Source: Flavobacterium psychrophilum
GTDB taxonomy: Bacteria > Bacteroidota > Bacteroidia > Flavobacteriales > Flavobacteriaceae
Direction of reading: 5' to 3'
DNA length: 49,186 nt
Assembly (NCBI GenBank): GCA_945861915.1
Contig: CAMAWK010000001.1
Coordinates: forward strand, 1-49,186
A program made the position numbers and the translations under genes. Under the pieces are notes generated by a model that saw only the letters and a list, made by a program, of their open reading frames with translations, had not been told where the DNA came from and made no database searches. Positions within the stretch are counted from its first letter, which is position 1, and each line of letters starts with the position of its first letter. Of this stretch, positions 1 through 8,727 are shown one piece after another.

Positions 1-552
1 TGCTTCCATTACATTACTTGAACCTAAACTTGGCACTAATGAATCGATTGCAATAGTATCTTTTGCTTCCATCTCAAGTGTTTTCTCTGAAGAAATAGGT
101 CCTGTTGATGGAATCGTAAAGCTGAATTTCTTTTCTTGATTGATACAAACTTCTTTACAAACCTGATAATTTAGAGTTGCTTCAATTATTGAAATCGAGG
201 GATTCAAAATCTGAATCTCTTGCTTTATCTGCGCTTTTTTCTCAAAGTACGTTTCATTTACCTCAAAAATGTCGTTAAAACTGGTTCTAGTCTTACTCTC
301 TTTAGCTTTTCCAATGAGAGAAAAATTACCTTTTGACTCTTTAAACAAAACCTCTAAAGGCAAAGGTCCGCCATCTGAAGTAAACTGAGAATACAAATGC
401 CAATCGTTTTCAATGGTTCCCTCAAAAGTTAAAATATAGTTTGCATCCGATTTTTTTTCAACCGAAGTAGTCCATTTTACAGGATCTAAAATTTGAGAAT
501 TTGCACTATTAAATGCAAAAAATACCGTAATTAAAACTATTAATTTCTTCAT
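1..552 (-). CDS. DsbD-like thiol:disulfide interchange protein, N-terminal part (cut by window edge)
   Basis: The frame is open from an ATG at 552 to the window edge, giving 184 residues without a stop; the C-terminal part lies outside. The start encodes a signal peptide (MKKLIVLITVFFAFNSANSQ). The mature part reads like the periplasmic N-terminal domain of DsbD: DWHLYSQ, GGPLPLEV, then the Cys pair in YQVCKEVCIN. In that family this domain passes electrons from the membrane domain to periplasmic partners such as the thioredoxin-like isomerases and cytochrome c maturation proteins. The ATG overlaps the tilS stop in an ATGA, so the two are translationally linked. The membrane and thioredoxin domains cannot be seen here, so a shorter DsbD-N-only protein is not excluded. 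Confidence 0.8.
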   Translation of the reverse strand, partial: MKKLIVLITVFFAFNSANSQILDPVKWTTSVEKKSDANYILTFEGTIENDWHLYSQFTSDGGPLPLEVLFKESKGNFSLIGKAKESKTRTSFNDIFEVNETYFEKKAQIKQEIQILNPSISIIEATLNYQVCKEVCINQEKKFSFTIPSTGPISSEKTLEMEAKDTIAIDSLVPSLGSSNVMEA

Positions 553-1862
553 TTTTCTAATTCTATTTTTAAACTATTTTTAGTCGTATTTTCAATTTTA
601 AAACGCTCATCTTGCCGAAGTCCTACCACCCAAACAATTTGATTATCAGAACATAAAAGCCAAATATTTTCTTTTTCGACTAGCGATTTTTTTTCGTCTT
701 TGAATAATTTACTTACTTTTTTGGTTTTTCCATTCATCCCAAACGGCTGAAATGTATCTCCTATTTTCCATTTTCGCAAAACTAACGGAAAACGGAGCTT
801 ATCGTCATCAACAAAGATACTTGTATTTGACCCGACACCGACGTCATCTACTTTACAAAACGATAGATTTAAGGGAAAATTAACTTTGTTTTGATTTTTT
901 TCGATTCGAAATTCTTCAATGACAGTTTCGATCTTAATAGGAATTAACAGCAAGGTTTCTCTGTCTTTTAGCAATCTATAATGAGGAGAAAAAACTTGTT
1001 TTCCAGATTGTCCATCAACCAAATCATAAATATCATCCCAAGCTGTAAATCCATATTCATTAAGCCAATGGTACAAATAGGCTTTGTAATTTGTCCTTTT
1101 TTTTAATAGATTGATGTCTAAATGAATTGCTTTATTCATTGATTTTGCCACCTCATTAAAAACCAATATTGAAGCATCTTGTGCCAATGTTTTTGTTTCT
1201 TGCAAATAGTTTTGAGTTTTTTGAAAACTAGACAAAAAATCAGGATTTAATTCTTTCAAAAGAGGAACTAGATGATGCCGTATTTTATTTCGCAAATAGT
1301 TGTCCGAAGCATTGCTACTATCATCTCGCCATTTAATTTGATTTTCTTTTGCGAAATTTTCGATTTCTTCTCTTGAAAAAATTAAAAGAGGTCGAATAAT
1401 TTTTCCGTTTTGCGCTGGAATTCCAGTTAATCCTTCAATTCCTGTTCCTCTACTTAGGTTAATTATAAATGTTTCTAACGAATCATCAGCATGATGTGCT
1501 GTTAAAATATAATCAAATTTCTCACTCTCAAGAATTTCTTGAAACCAATTATATCTTAGTTCTCGTGCTGCTACTTGTGTTGAAAGTTGATGCTTTTCAG
1601 CATAGTTTTCTGTTTCAAATTCAATTTCAAACAAATCTATTTTATTGGCTCGAGCATATTCTTGAACAAATTTTTGATCTTCTACACTTTCTATACCACG
1701 CAATTGAAAATTACAATGTGCCATCGCAATTTCGCAATCCATTCTATGAAATAAATCGACCATAACCATACTGTCCAGTCCACCGCTGGTAGCCAAAAGC
1801 AGTTTTTTCCCTTTCAAAAAAGAAAAATTTTGGCTAATATGATTTTGAAATTTTTGTAGCAT
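549..1862 (-). CDS. tilS: tRNA(Ile)-lysidine synthase TilS
   Basis: 437 residues. The N-terminal PP-loop ATP pyrophosphatase motif SGGLDS lies at residues 26-31, followed by the family's HCNFQLRG and TAHHADDSLET blocks and the RNKIRHHLVP region. The enzyme attaches lysine to C34 of the AUA-reading tRNA(Ile), which switches both its anticodon and its charging identity; it is normally essential. The C-terminal third carries WKIGDTFQPFGMNGKTKKVS, typical of the TilS substrate-binding C-terminal domain, so the protein is full length. I chose the ATG at 1862 over a TTG two codons upstream. It lies 27 bases after pabB and overlaps the dsbD-like start by 4 bases, so the three probably share a transcript. 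Confidence 0.95.
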   Translation of the reverse strand: MLQKFQNHISQNFSFLKGKKLLLATSGGLDSMVMVDLFHRMDCEIAMAHCNFQLRGIESVEDQKFVQEYARANKIDLFEIEFETENYAEKHQLSTQVAARELRYNWFQEILESEKFDYILTAHHADDSLETFIINLSRGTGIEGLTGIPAQNGKIIRPLLIFSREEIENFAKENQIKWRDDSSNASDNYLRNKIRHHLVPLLKELNPDFLSSFQKTQNYLQETKTLAQDASILVFNEVAKSMNKAIHLDINLLKKRTNYKAYLYHWLNEYGFTAWDDIYDLVDGQSGKQVFSPHYRLLKDRETLLLIPIKIETVIEEFRIEKNQNKVNFPLNLSFCKVDDVGVGSNTSIFVDDDKLRFPLVLRKWKIGDTFQPFGMNGKTKKVSKLFKDEKKSLVEKENIWLLCSDNQIVWVVGLRQDERFKIENTTKNSLKIELEK

Positions 1863-1889
1863 TTTCAAATTTAGTCAATTGATTTTAAT

Positions 1890-3176
1890 TTAACTTAAAA
1901 CGGACTGCATCGCTTTAGCTTTGAGTAAACATTCTTCATACTCATTTTCTGGAATAGATTGAGATGTAATAGCGCTGCCAACAGAAAACGAAGTATATTT
2001 ATTTTGTTGATTGTATAAAATACTTCGGATAACCACATTAAAATCAAAATCGTTGTTAGGTGTAAAATAACCTACTGCTCCACTATACAAACCTCGTTTG
2101 GTCTCTTCCAGTTTCTCGATGATTTTTAACGCCGATAGTTTCGGACAGCCCGTCATGCTTCCCATAGGGAAAGTGGTTTTAATAACGTCTAAAACTGAGT
2201 AGTTGGAATCTAATTTTGAAGAAATCGTGGAAATCATTTGATGCACTTGTTCGAAAGTGTACAAACTACATAATTCCTCTACTTTTACAGTACCTTTTTG
2301 TGCTGTTTTGGATAAATCATTTCGAACCAAATCAGTTATCATTATGTTTTCAGTACGTTCTTTTGGATTTGAGGCTAAATCAGTTTTCGATTTTTGGTCT
2401 TTTATTGTGTCAGAAAATCTTTTAGCCGTTCCTTTTATAGGTTGCGAAATAATCAAATCGTTTTCCTTTTTTAAATAGCGTTCTGGAGAAGCCGAAAGTA
2501 AAAAATGATGATGATTTTTAAAAAAAACAGCCAACGGAGATTTTGATATTTCATTCAGTTTTAAAAATTTATCCAATGGATTGATTTCAGTATTTTCAAC
2601 AAAAAATTCCATGCAAAAGTTGGCTTCATAAATATCGCCTCGATGAATATGGGTAAGAATTTCAGTTACTTTTTCAATATATTTTTCTTTTGAAATACGC
2701 TGTTTTATGGTAATTGGTTGTTGGTAATTGGTTGTCGGTTGTGTGGCTTCAATAATAGCCATAAAATCAATTTCAATTTCATCATCGCACATATTCAGGT
2801 ATTGAATTTCGAGCTGATTCCCTTTCAATAAAAAAAGTTTTTTAGGCTGAAAAAAATACAAATCAGGAAAATTCAATCCATCAAAATTGTTAGAATATAA
2901 ATCTTCAGTATCATTTTTTAAATCATAAGATAAATAACCAAAAAGCCAATCTTTTGTAGTTTGTTGGTACTGTCTCAAGTCATCAAAAGAGTTATGAAAA
3001 TCGGTTTTTACAGATGTAAATGCATCTACAGCAAGCAAACATTCGTAACTAGAATACTGTCGCGGATAATCATTGCTATCCAAAAAAACAATCTCCCGAA
3101 ATTGTTGTGCCCAAATCAAAAGTTGTTTCTTGAATAAAAAAGGATTCTCGATATTTTTTACAAGTGATGTTCTCAA
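1890..3176 (-). CDS. pabB: Aminodeoxychorismate synthase component I / anthranilate synthase I family
   Basis: A chorismate-binding enzyme that aminates chorismate toward folate (PabB) or anthranilate (TrpE). The chorismate-binding domain is intact: IKGTAKR, NPKERTENIMITDLVRNDL, the PMGSMTGCPKLSALKII active-site block, and GLYSGAVGYF near the end. PabB is preferred over TrpE because the gene stands alone beside tilS, far from other trp genes; the amidotransferase partner is not in the window. There is no ATG in frame near the front. The frame opens at a TTG at 3203, but that triplet is part of a TAATTTTG -7 box, so I place the start at the TTG at 3176 (MRTSLVKNIENPF), giving 428 residues. The start is the least certain part. 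The linker between N- and C-terminal halves contains a 14-bp tandem duplication. Confidence 0.85.
   Translation of the reverse strand: MRTSLVKNIENPFLFKKQLLIWAQQFREIVFLDSNDYPRQYSSYECLLAVDAFTSVKTDFHNSFDDLRQYQQTTKDWLFGYLSYDLKNDTEDLYSNNFDGLNFPDLYFFQPKKLFLLKGNQLEIQYLNMCDDEIEIDFMAIIEATQPTTNYQQPITIKQRISKEKYIEKVTEILTHIHRGDIYEANFCMEFFVENTEINPLDKFLKLNEISKSPLAVFFKNHHHFLLSASPERYLKKENDLIISQPIKGTAKRFSDTIKDQKSKTDLASNPKERTENIMITDLVRNDLSKTAQKGTVKVEELCSLYTFEQVHQMISTISSKLDSNYSVLDVIKTTFPMGSMTGCPKLSALKIIEKLEETKRGLYSGAVGYFTPNNDFDFNVVIRSILYNQQNKYTSFSVGSAITSQSIPENEYEECLLKAKAMQSVLS
2708..2735. repeat. Perfect 14-bp tandem duplication inside pabB
   Basis: TGGTAATTGGTTGT occurs twice back to back at 2708-2721 and 2722-2735, followed by a partial third echo (CGGTTGTG). 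On the coding strand it encodes the Asn/Gln/Pro/Thr-rich stretch TTNYQQPIT between the N-terminal part and the chorismate-binding domain. Because 14 is not a multiple of three, loss or gain of one unit would shift the frame. Confidence 0.85.
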
Positions 3177-3200
3177 TGAAGTTTTGGTGTTTTGGAAATT

Positions 3201-3208
3201 CAAAATTA
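3201..3208 (-). promoter_or_regulatory. Candidate -7 box (TAATTTTG) for pabB-tilS-dsbD
   Basis: Read on the minus strand this is TAATTTTG, matching the Bacteroidota TAnnTTTG -7 consensus, 24 bases before the proposed TTG start at 3176. No clear TTG at the expected -33 spacing was found, so this is a partial match only. Confidence 0.4.
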
Positions 3209-3271
3209 CAATAAATTTGTTTTAGATTTTTTGCTACATTTATGGTATTATTAACTTAAAAAAACCAAACT

Positions 3272-3646
3272 ATGAAAATCGCAACTATTATTATTCGAAT
3301 TTTACTTGGACTTTTACTTCTATTTGCTTCAACAGCTTATTTCTTCAAATTTGGAGAACAACCCAAACTTTCAGGAGATATGAAAACAGTCATGGACGGA
3401 TTTGCAGCCTCAATTTATTTGCTCCCTTTGGCAAAATCGGTTGAGTTAATTTGTGGATTGTCATTTTTGACAGGAAAATTCATGAAAATTTCAGCTGTTA
3501 TTTTAATTCCTATCTCTTTAAATATAATGCTAATACATGCTTTTTTAGAACCCGAAGAACTAGTTATTGGAGCAGGATTATTTTTAGGAAATCTATTTCT
3601 AATTTACACTAACTGGAATAGTTATAAAGGACTGTTTGTTATGTAA
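3272..3646 (+). CDS. DoxX-like small membrane protein
   Basis: 124 residues with four hydrophobic segments (about 4-22, 46-66, 72-92 and 98-116), the layout of the DoxX/MauE-like family. The N-terminal RILLGLLLLFAS and the following phenylalanine-rich loop resemble other short DoxX proteins. The family is found in thiosulfate oxidation, redox and stress settings, but no single activity applies to all members, and nothing here narrows it. It stands alone, divergent from pabB and convergent with lpdA, and ends just before a shared terminator. Confidence 0.7.
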   Translation: MKIATIIIRILLGLLLLFASTAYFFKFGEQPKLSGDMKTVMDGFAASIYLLPLAKSVELICGLSFLTGKFMKISAVILIPISLNIMLIHAFLEPEELVIGAGLFLGNLFLIYTNWNSYKGLFVM

Positions 3647-3650
3647 ATGC

Positions 3651-3688
3651 AAAAACCGACAACTATTTTCCACAGTTGTCGGTTTTTT
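3651..3688. terminator. Bidirectional rho-independent terminator between DoxX-like gene and lpdA
   Basis: Arms AAAAACCGACAACT and AGTTGTCGGTTTTT (14 bp, perfect) enclose a 9-base loop, with T runs on both strands. It can end both the plus-strand DoxX-like gene and the minus-strand lpdA. Confidence 0.9.
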
Positions 3689-3703
3689 TATCAAAAGATT
3701 TTC

Positions 3704-5107
3704 TTATACATGCAACGCTCTATTATCCGTCGCGGCTAAAGCTGCTTCTTTTATTGCTTCCGCAAAAGTGGGATGCGCATGACTAATTCTTGAAATATCT
3801 TCAGCTGATGCTTTAAATTCCATCGCTGTTACGGCTTCAGCAATCAAATCGGCACAACGTGCACCAATCATGTGAACACCTAAAACCTCATCGGTTTTGG
3901 CATCGGCAAGAATTTTTACAAATCCGTCCAAATCTCCTCCAGCTCTGGCTCTTCCTAATGCTTTGAATGGAAAACTACCTGATTTGAAATCCACTCCAGA
4001 TGCTTTTAATTGCTCTTCGGTTTGCCCAACAGCAGCTACTTCTGGCCAAGTATACACCACTCCTGGAATTAAATTATAATTGATATGAGGTTTCTGACCA
4101 GCAATAATTTCAGCTACCATCGTTCCTTCTTCTTCTGCTTTGTGGGCTAGCATTGCTCCACGAACTACATCACCAATGGCATAAATATTCGGAATATTGG
4201 TTTGTAAATGATCATTTACTTCGACCATACCTCTTTCAGTCAGTTTCACTCCTGCATTTTCGGCTTTCAAACCGTCTGTAAATGGGCGACGACCTACAGA
4301 AACTAATGAATAATCTCCTTCTAAAGTAATTGTTTCACCTTTTGAATTTTCAGCTTGAACGGTTACCATATCACCTTTTCTTTCAACCGATTGTACTTTG
4401 TGAGAAACATAAAACTTCATGCCCTGTTTTTTCAACACTTTAGTCAATTCTTTAGACAATGAAGCATCCATTCCTGGAATAATTCTGTCCAAATATTCTA
4501 CTACCGAAACTTGTGCTCCTAAACGTAAATACACTTGACCTAATTCGATTCCGATAACGCCACCACCAATGATAACCAGGTGTTTTGGCACTTCTTTCAA
4601 GCTCAAGGCTTCGGTTGAAGTGATAATTCTTTCTTTGTCAATTTTAATAAATGGAAGTGATGATGGCTTAGAACCTGTAGCAATAATAATGTTTCTTGCT
4701 TCAATGGTTTCTGAAGTTCCATCAGCTTTGGTAATCGCTACATGTGTGGCATCTGCAAACGAGCCTACTCCATTGTAAACAGTTACTTTATTTTTATCCA
4801 TCAAGTAATTAATTCCACCCGAAGTTTGATTGACGACTGCTTGTTTACGAGCAATCATTTTCTCCAAATTTATTTTTACTTCGCCAGAAATGGTAATTCC
4901 ATGTTCTTCAAAATGAGTTATTTCGCTATAATGATGAGACGATGCCAGCAAAGCTTTTGAAGGAATACAACCTACATTCAAACAAGTTCCACCAAGAGTA
5001 GCGTATTTTTCTATAATAGCAGTTTTAAAACCTAATTGTGCGCAACGAATGGCTGAAACATATCCTCCAGGACCCGAACCTATAATGACTACGTCAAATG
5101 AACTCAT
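3704..5107 (-). CDS. lpdA: Dihydrolipoyl dehydrogenase (E3)
   Basis: 467 residues, the usual length. It reoxidises dihydrolipoamide of 2-oxoacid dehydrogenase complexes or the glycine cleavage system, passing electrons through a disulfide and FAD to NAD+. Seen: FAD-binding GSGPGGYVSA (10-19), redox pair Cys42 and Cys47 in GGTCLNVGCIPSKALL, NAD-binding GGGVIGIELGQVY, the second FAD motif TNIPNIYAIGDVVRG, and the C-terminal HAHPTFAEAIKEA with the catalytic His-Glu pair. All catalytic residues are present. The gene is monocistronic: a -7 box lies upstream and the bidirectional terminator downstream, and no E1/E2 gene is nearby, fitting an E3 shared by several complexes. Confidence 0.96.
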   Translation of the reverse strand: MSSFDVVIIGSGPGGYVSAIRCAQLGFKTAIIEKYATLGGTCLNVGCIPSKALLASSHHYSEITHFEEHGITISGEVKINLEKMIARKQAVVNQTSGGINYLMDKNKVTVYNGVGSFADATHVAITKADGTSETIEARNIIIATGSKPSSLPFIKIDKERIITSTEALSLKEVPKHLVIIGGGVIGIELGQVYLRLGAQVSVVEYLDRIIPGMDASLSKELTKVLKKQGMKFYVSHKVQSVERKGDMVTVQAENSKGETITLEGDYSLVSVGRRPFTDGLKAENAGVKLTERGMVEVNDHLQTNIPNIYAIGDVVRGAMLAHKAEEEGTMVAEIIAGQKPHINYNLIPGVVYTWPEVAAVGQTEEQLKASGVDFKSGSFPFKALGRARAGGDLDGFVKILADAKTDEVLGVHMIGARCADLIAEAVTAMEFKASAEDISRISHAHPTFAEAIKEAALAATDNRALHV

Positions 5108-5133
5108 AGTTTTGTGTTTTTATTTAATTGATG

Positions 5134-5141
5134 CAAAAATA
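5134..5141 (-). promoter_or_regulatory. Candidate -7 box (TATTTTTG) for lpdA
   Basis: The minus strand reads TATTTTTG, a full match to TAnnTTTG, 26 bases before the lpdA ATG. A -33 TTG at standard spacing was not seen. Confidence 0.45.
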
Positions 5142-5239
5142 AATCATTTTGCTTGAAATGATTGAATTTTATTTAACAAATCCGAGTGAATTCATGTAAA
5201 AATTCATGTTTACACAAGATTTCAATTTATTATTTATTT

Positions 5240-5273
5240 AAAAAAAATCCATCTCTATTTTATTAGAAATGGA
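5240..5273 (-). terminator. Terminator after the M48 metalloprotease gene
   Basis: Minus strand: TCCAT-TTCTA, a 6-base loop and TAGAG-ATGGA with one internal mismatch, followed by a run of eight T. It lies about 35 bases after the protease stop and closes the GH31-M48 unit. Confidence 0.75.
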
Positions 5274-5307
5274 CAATTCGTTTAATATATTCAGAAATCA
5301 GAAAAAC

Positions 5308-6126
5308 CTATTTAAAATTAACGCCAAATTTAAGTGCTTCTGCATTTGCTTCTGGAATTAATCTTTTTAAATTGGCTATTCTTGTTGCATCAGATGGATG
5401 TGTACTTAGCATTTCTGCTGGTTTATTTCCTCCTGAATTTGCAGACATTCTTTCCCAAAAAGCGATTGCTTGTTCTGGATTGTAACCTGCAATTGCCATC
5501 AAAGTCAAACCAATCTTATCCGCTTCTGTTTCATGGCTTCTGCTAAATGGCAACATTACTCCTACTTGAGAACCAATTCCATAATATTCTTGCCACATTT
5601 TTTGTTTTTCTTCACTTTGAGAGCCTGTAGCTACGGCAACTCCAACAGCGCCAATTTGTTGCAATTGAGCTGCACTCATTCTTTGTGCTCCATGATTAGC
5701 CAATGCATGAGAAACTTCGTGTCCCATAACTGTTGCTAAACCAGCTTCATCTTTAGTTATAGGCAAGATTCCTGTATAAACTACAATTTTACCTCCTGGC
5801 ATACACCAGGCATTTACTTCCTTATTCTCAATAAGTTTATATTCCCATTGATAACCATTTAGGTATTCTGGATGTCCATTGGCTTTTAGCCAACGCTCGG
5901 CAGCATTTTTGATTTTAACACCAACCGATTCTACTCTTTTAGAATCAACCGTACCAGCTATCACTTTATTTTCTTTCAAAAAAGTTCCATATTGCTGAAA
6001 AGCTGAAGGAAACAATTGACTATTCGATACAAAATTCAAGTTACTCTTACCTGTAAATGGATTCTTTGAACAAGAAAAAACAGCTACCAAAGCAATTAAA
6101 CAACCAACTATTTTATATGTTTTCAT
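5308..6126 (-). CDS. M48-family zinc metallopeptidase, lipoprotein
   Basis: 272 residues from the ATG at 6126 (a TTG two codons upstream is a poorer start). The N-terminus is a lipoprotein signal with the lipobox ending at Cys19 (VAVFSC), so the protein is probably anchored to a membrane facing the periplasm. The zinc motif HEVSH is present in GHEVSHALANHGAQRM, and the third ligand lies in HETEADKIG downstream, as in the BepA/LoiP/YcaL-type peptidase group that trims outer-membrane proteins. There is no TPR tail, so it resembles LoiP more than BepA. It begins 12 bases after the GH31 gene and is probably co-transcribed with it; a functional link to glucan use is not evident. Confidence 0.88.
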   Translation of the reverse strand: MKTYKIVGCLIALVAVFSCSKNPFTGKSNLNFVSNSQLFPSAFQQYGTFLKENKVIAGTVDSKRVESVGVKIKNAAERWLKANGHPEYLNGYQWEYKLIENKEVNAWCMPGGKIVVYTGILPITKDEAGLATVMGHEVSHALANHGAQRMSAAQLQQIGAVGVAVATGSQSEEKQKMWQEYYGIGSQVGVMLPFSRSHETEADKIGLTLMAIAGYNPEQAIAFWERMSANSGGNKPAEMLSTHPSDATRIANLKRLIPEANAEALKFGVNFK

Positions 6127-6138
6127 ATTCAAATTTTT

Positions 6139-8538
6139 TTATTCTCCAATTATATGTAACTCTGTAAATTCTTTATTTATTAAGATAAAGTTTTCTAAAT
6201 CAAACCCTTTTTTATCAAAAACGACTTTCTCATTATCGATTTCTATTTTTTTAATTTTGAATGGCAAACCAAACAAATTCAACTTAAATTTGGTGTAATT
6301 AGTATCATATTTTCCATCTTTGTGAAGTTGAATTATTAGCTCTTTTTCTTTTCCGATAGTTTGAAAAGACAGTAAACTATATCTTCCTTTTTTATAATCA
6401 TACCCATCTTGAGCATCTTCATAAACTTCAGACTTTTCTTTGCCTTCTTTGAAATAAACATCTAATGTTAATTCGTCAAATTCTAATTCGCCAACGTATT
6501 GTTGCACTGGATATTTTGGAATTATAGCTCCAGCTTTAACAAATATTGGAATTTGATCAAACTTAGAATCAACCCACATTTCTTTTCCTCCAGAAATTAA
6601 TTCGTTTGTCCAGTAATTATACCATTGTCCACGAGGAACAAACATTCTTCTACCTAAAGAATTTGGCTCCAAAATAGGACAAACTAAAATTTGATTTCCA
6701 AAAATAAACTCATCATTTCTATAATGTGTTTGAATATCATCTTGGTCAAAATATACCAATGGTTTCAACATTGGAATTCCTTCTTCGATATATTGCCAAA
6801 ACATGGTGTATAAATAGGGTAATAATTGATACCGTAAACTAACAAATTTTCTAGTAATATCAATTACTTCTTCGTCAAACGCCCAAGGTTCTTGATTTCC
6901 ATGATCGCCTGAGGAATGTGTTCTACAAAAAGGATGAAAAACGCCCAATTGTATCCAACGTGCATATAACTCACCCGATGGTTGCTCAGCAAATCCACCA
7001 ATATCTGACCCTGTGAAACCCATTCCTGAAATGCACATTCTTTGTACTTGAATGTTAGCAATCCATAAATGTTCCCATGTAGCTACGTTATCACCTGTCC
7101 AAGAAGAAGTATATCTTTGCGCTCCTGAATAGGCAGATCTTGTAATTACAAATGGTCTTTTAGGATACGCAAATCTTTTTACACCATGATAGGTGGCTCT
7201 TGCCATTTGAGTTCCATAAATATTATGCGCTTTCCTGTGGCTACAAGGATTTCCATCATAATCATGACGAACATCCATAGGGAAAGTTTTGTTCGGCACT
7301 TCCATTACGGCTGGCTCGTTCATATCGTTCCAAACTCCTTTTACTCCAATATCAGAAATTAATTCTTTGAACAATCCCGCCCACCATTCTCTCACTTCTG
7401 GATTTGTATAATCAGGAAAATTACATTCTCCTGGCCAAACTTTTCCTTTCATATAAGGACCATCGGCTCTTTTACAAAAATAATCTTTCTCTAATGCTTC
7501 TTTATAAACCGAGTATTCTTTGTCGATTTTAATTCCTGGATCAATGATTACAATTGTTTTAAAACCATCTTCTGCTAATTCAGCCACCATTCGTTTTGGG
7601 TCTGGGAAATACTCTTTATTCCAAGTAAAACAACGGAAACCTTCCATGTAATCAATGTCTAAATAAATCGCGTCACAAGGAATTTGTAATTCTCTGAATT
7701 TAGCTGCCACTTCTTTTACGTTGCTTTCAGGATAGTAACTCCATTTGCATTGATGGTATCCTAATGCCCATAATGGCGGTAGTTCTGGCTTTCCTGTAAG
7801 ATCGGTATAAGTTGTAACGACATCTTGCATTTGAGGTCCGAAAATGAAATAATAATTCATTTCGCCACCTTCAGCCCAAAAACTGGTAACATTTCTTCTT
7901 TCGTGACAAAAGTCAAAATACGTTCTAAAAGTATTGTCAAAGAAAATACCATAGGCTTGCTTTTTTTGCAATCCGATATAAAAAGGAACTACTTTGTATA
8001 ATGGTTCTTGATCTTTGTTGAATGCGTATTGGTCAGTAGCAAAATTCTCTAAACGCTTTCCTTTCAAATTCAATTGAGTTGCTTTGTCTCCCAATCCGTA
8101 AAAACACTCGCCGTCTTTTGATGCTTTGCTCATTTTGACGATATTTCCACCAAATTCAAAGCTTTCTTCCCAATGAAAACCTAATTCATCTTCGAGCAAA
8201 ACAGATCCTTTTAAATCAAAAATAGACACTCGCATATCAATTTTTTGAATGCGACATTCTACTTTACTGGTTTTTACTTGGTAATATTCTTTCTCTTCTG
8301 TTACTTCTAAAAAATTGTAACCATGAGAATGGCTTTTATCAATAGCGTAAGAAAAATCGTTGCTAAAATAGCCTTTTGTAGTATATCTAAAACGAATCAG
8401 ACTATCTCTGAGAACCGTTAGCTTTAAGATAACGCTATTGTTTGTGTGAAAATAAACAGAATCTACTTCTTTTTCAAATGAAACTATTGCGGAAGGATAT
8501 AAATCTCCTTTAAATTCTAATTCGGTATTTGTAATCAT
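6139..8538 (-). CDS. Glycoside hydrolase family 31 alpha-glucosidase
   Basis: 799 residues. GH31 retaining hydrolases release alpha-linked glucose (or xylose) from chain ends. The catalytic nucleophile is Asp405 in WNDMNEPAV; the acid/base is Asp483 in SWTGDNVATWEHL. The N-terminal galactose-mutarotase-like domain, the PPLWALGYHQCKWSY strand and the RYQLLPYLYTMFWQ region match family members, and the C-terminal beta domains are complete. There is no signal peptide, so a cytoplasmic enzyme acting on malto-oligosaccharides or glycogen fragments is likely. It follows glgB in the same direction but is separated from it by 189 bases with a long hairpin and its own promoter, so it can be expressed apart from the glg genes. 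Confidence 0.93.
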   Translation of the reverse strand: MITNTELEFKGDLYPSAIVSFEKEVDSVYFHTNNSVILKLTVLRDSLIRFRYTTKGYFSNDFSYAIDKSHSHGYNFLEVTEEKEYYQVKTSKVECRIQKIDMRVSIFDLKGSVLLEDELGFHWEESFEFGGNIVKMSKASKDGECFYGLGDKATQLNLKGKRLENFATDQYAFNKDQEPLYKVVPFYIGLQKKQAYGIFFDNTFRTYFDFCHERRNVTSFWAEGGEMNYYFIFGPQMQDVVTTYTDLTGKPELPPLWALGYHQCKWSYYPESNVKEVAAKFRELQIPCDAIYLDIDYMEGFRCFTWNKEYFPDPKRMVAELAEDGFKTIVIIDPGIKIDKEYSVYKEALEKDYFCKRADGPYMKGKVWPGECNFPDYTNPEVREWWAGLFKELISDIGVKGVWNDMNEPAVMEVPNKTFPMDVRHDYDGNPCSHRKAHNIYGTQMARATYHGVKRFAYPKRPFVITRSAYSGAQRYTSSWTGDNVATWEHLWIANIQVQRMCISGMGFTGSDIGGFAEQPSGELYARWIQLGVFHPFCRTHSSGDHGNQEPWAFDEEVIDITRKFVSLRYQLLPYLYTMFWQYIEEGIPMLKPLVYFDQDDIQTHYRNDEFIFGNQILVCPILEPNSLGRRMFVPRGQWYNYWTNELISGGKEMWVDSKFDQIPIFVKAGAIIPKYPVQQYVGELEFDELTLDVYFKEGKEKSEVYEDAQDGYDYKKGRYSLLSFQTIGKEKELIIQLHKDGKYDTNYTKFKLNLFGLPFKIKKIEIDNEKVVFDKKGFDLENFILINKEFTELHIIGE

Positions 8539-8566
8539 GGGCTTTTAAAAGTATTTTTTAAGGTCT

Positions 8567-8597
8567 CAAAAATACGAAATTACTCTTTTATGCCAAA
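8567..8597 (-). promoter_or_regulatory. Promoter of GH31-M48 unit (TTTG-N19-TATTTTTG)
   Basis: On the minus strand TTTG at 8597-8594 is followed after exactly 19 bases by TATTTTTG at 8574-8567. This is the full two-part promoter pattern of Bacteroidota, and it lies about 28 bases before the GH31 ATG. Confidence 0.75.
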
Positions 8598-8652
8598 CTT
8601 AATACCCATAATTATCAACGAAAAAGCGATAAAATAGCATCTAATCAATATA

Positions 8653-8720
8653 ATGCAAAAACCAACTCTATTTATTTTGAATACTGTATTTAAATCAAAA
8701 AAATAAAGTTGGATTTGCAT
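8653..8720 (-). terminator. Long imperfect hairpin between glgB and GH31, probable terminator
   Basis: Outer arms ATGCAAAAACCAACT (8653) and AGTTGGATTTGCAT (to 8720) pair with one bulge, and the inner arms TATTTATTTTGA and TCAAAAAAATA extend the stem. It begins 8 bases past the glgB stop. The stem is longer than usual and lacks a clean T run, so RNA stabilisation or processing is an alternative to termination. Confidence 0.5.
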
Positions 8721-8727
8721 TTAAAAT

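Noticed and set aside
1469..1765. Open frame on the strand opposite tilS
   Set aside because: Lies wholly inside tilS, whose motifs are intact; the product is low-complexity and shows no family pattern.
3177..3203. TTG at 3203 as the pabB start
   Set aside because: The triplet is part of a TAATTTTG -7 box; the transcript should begin after it.
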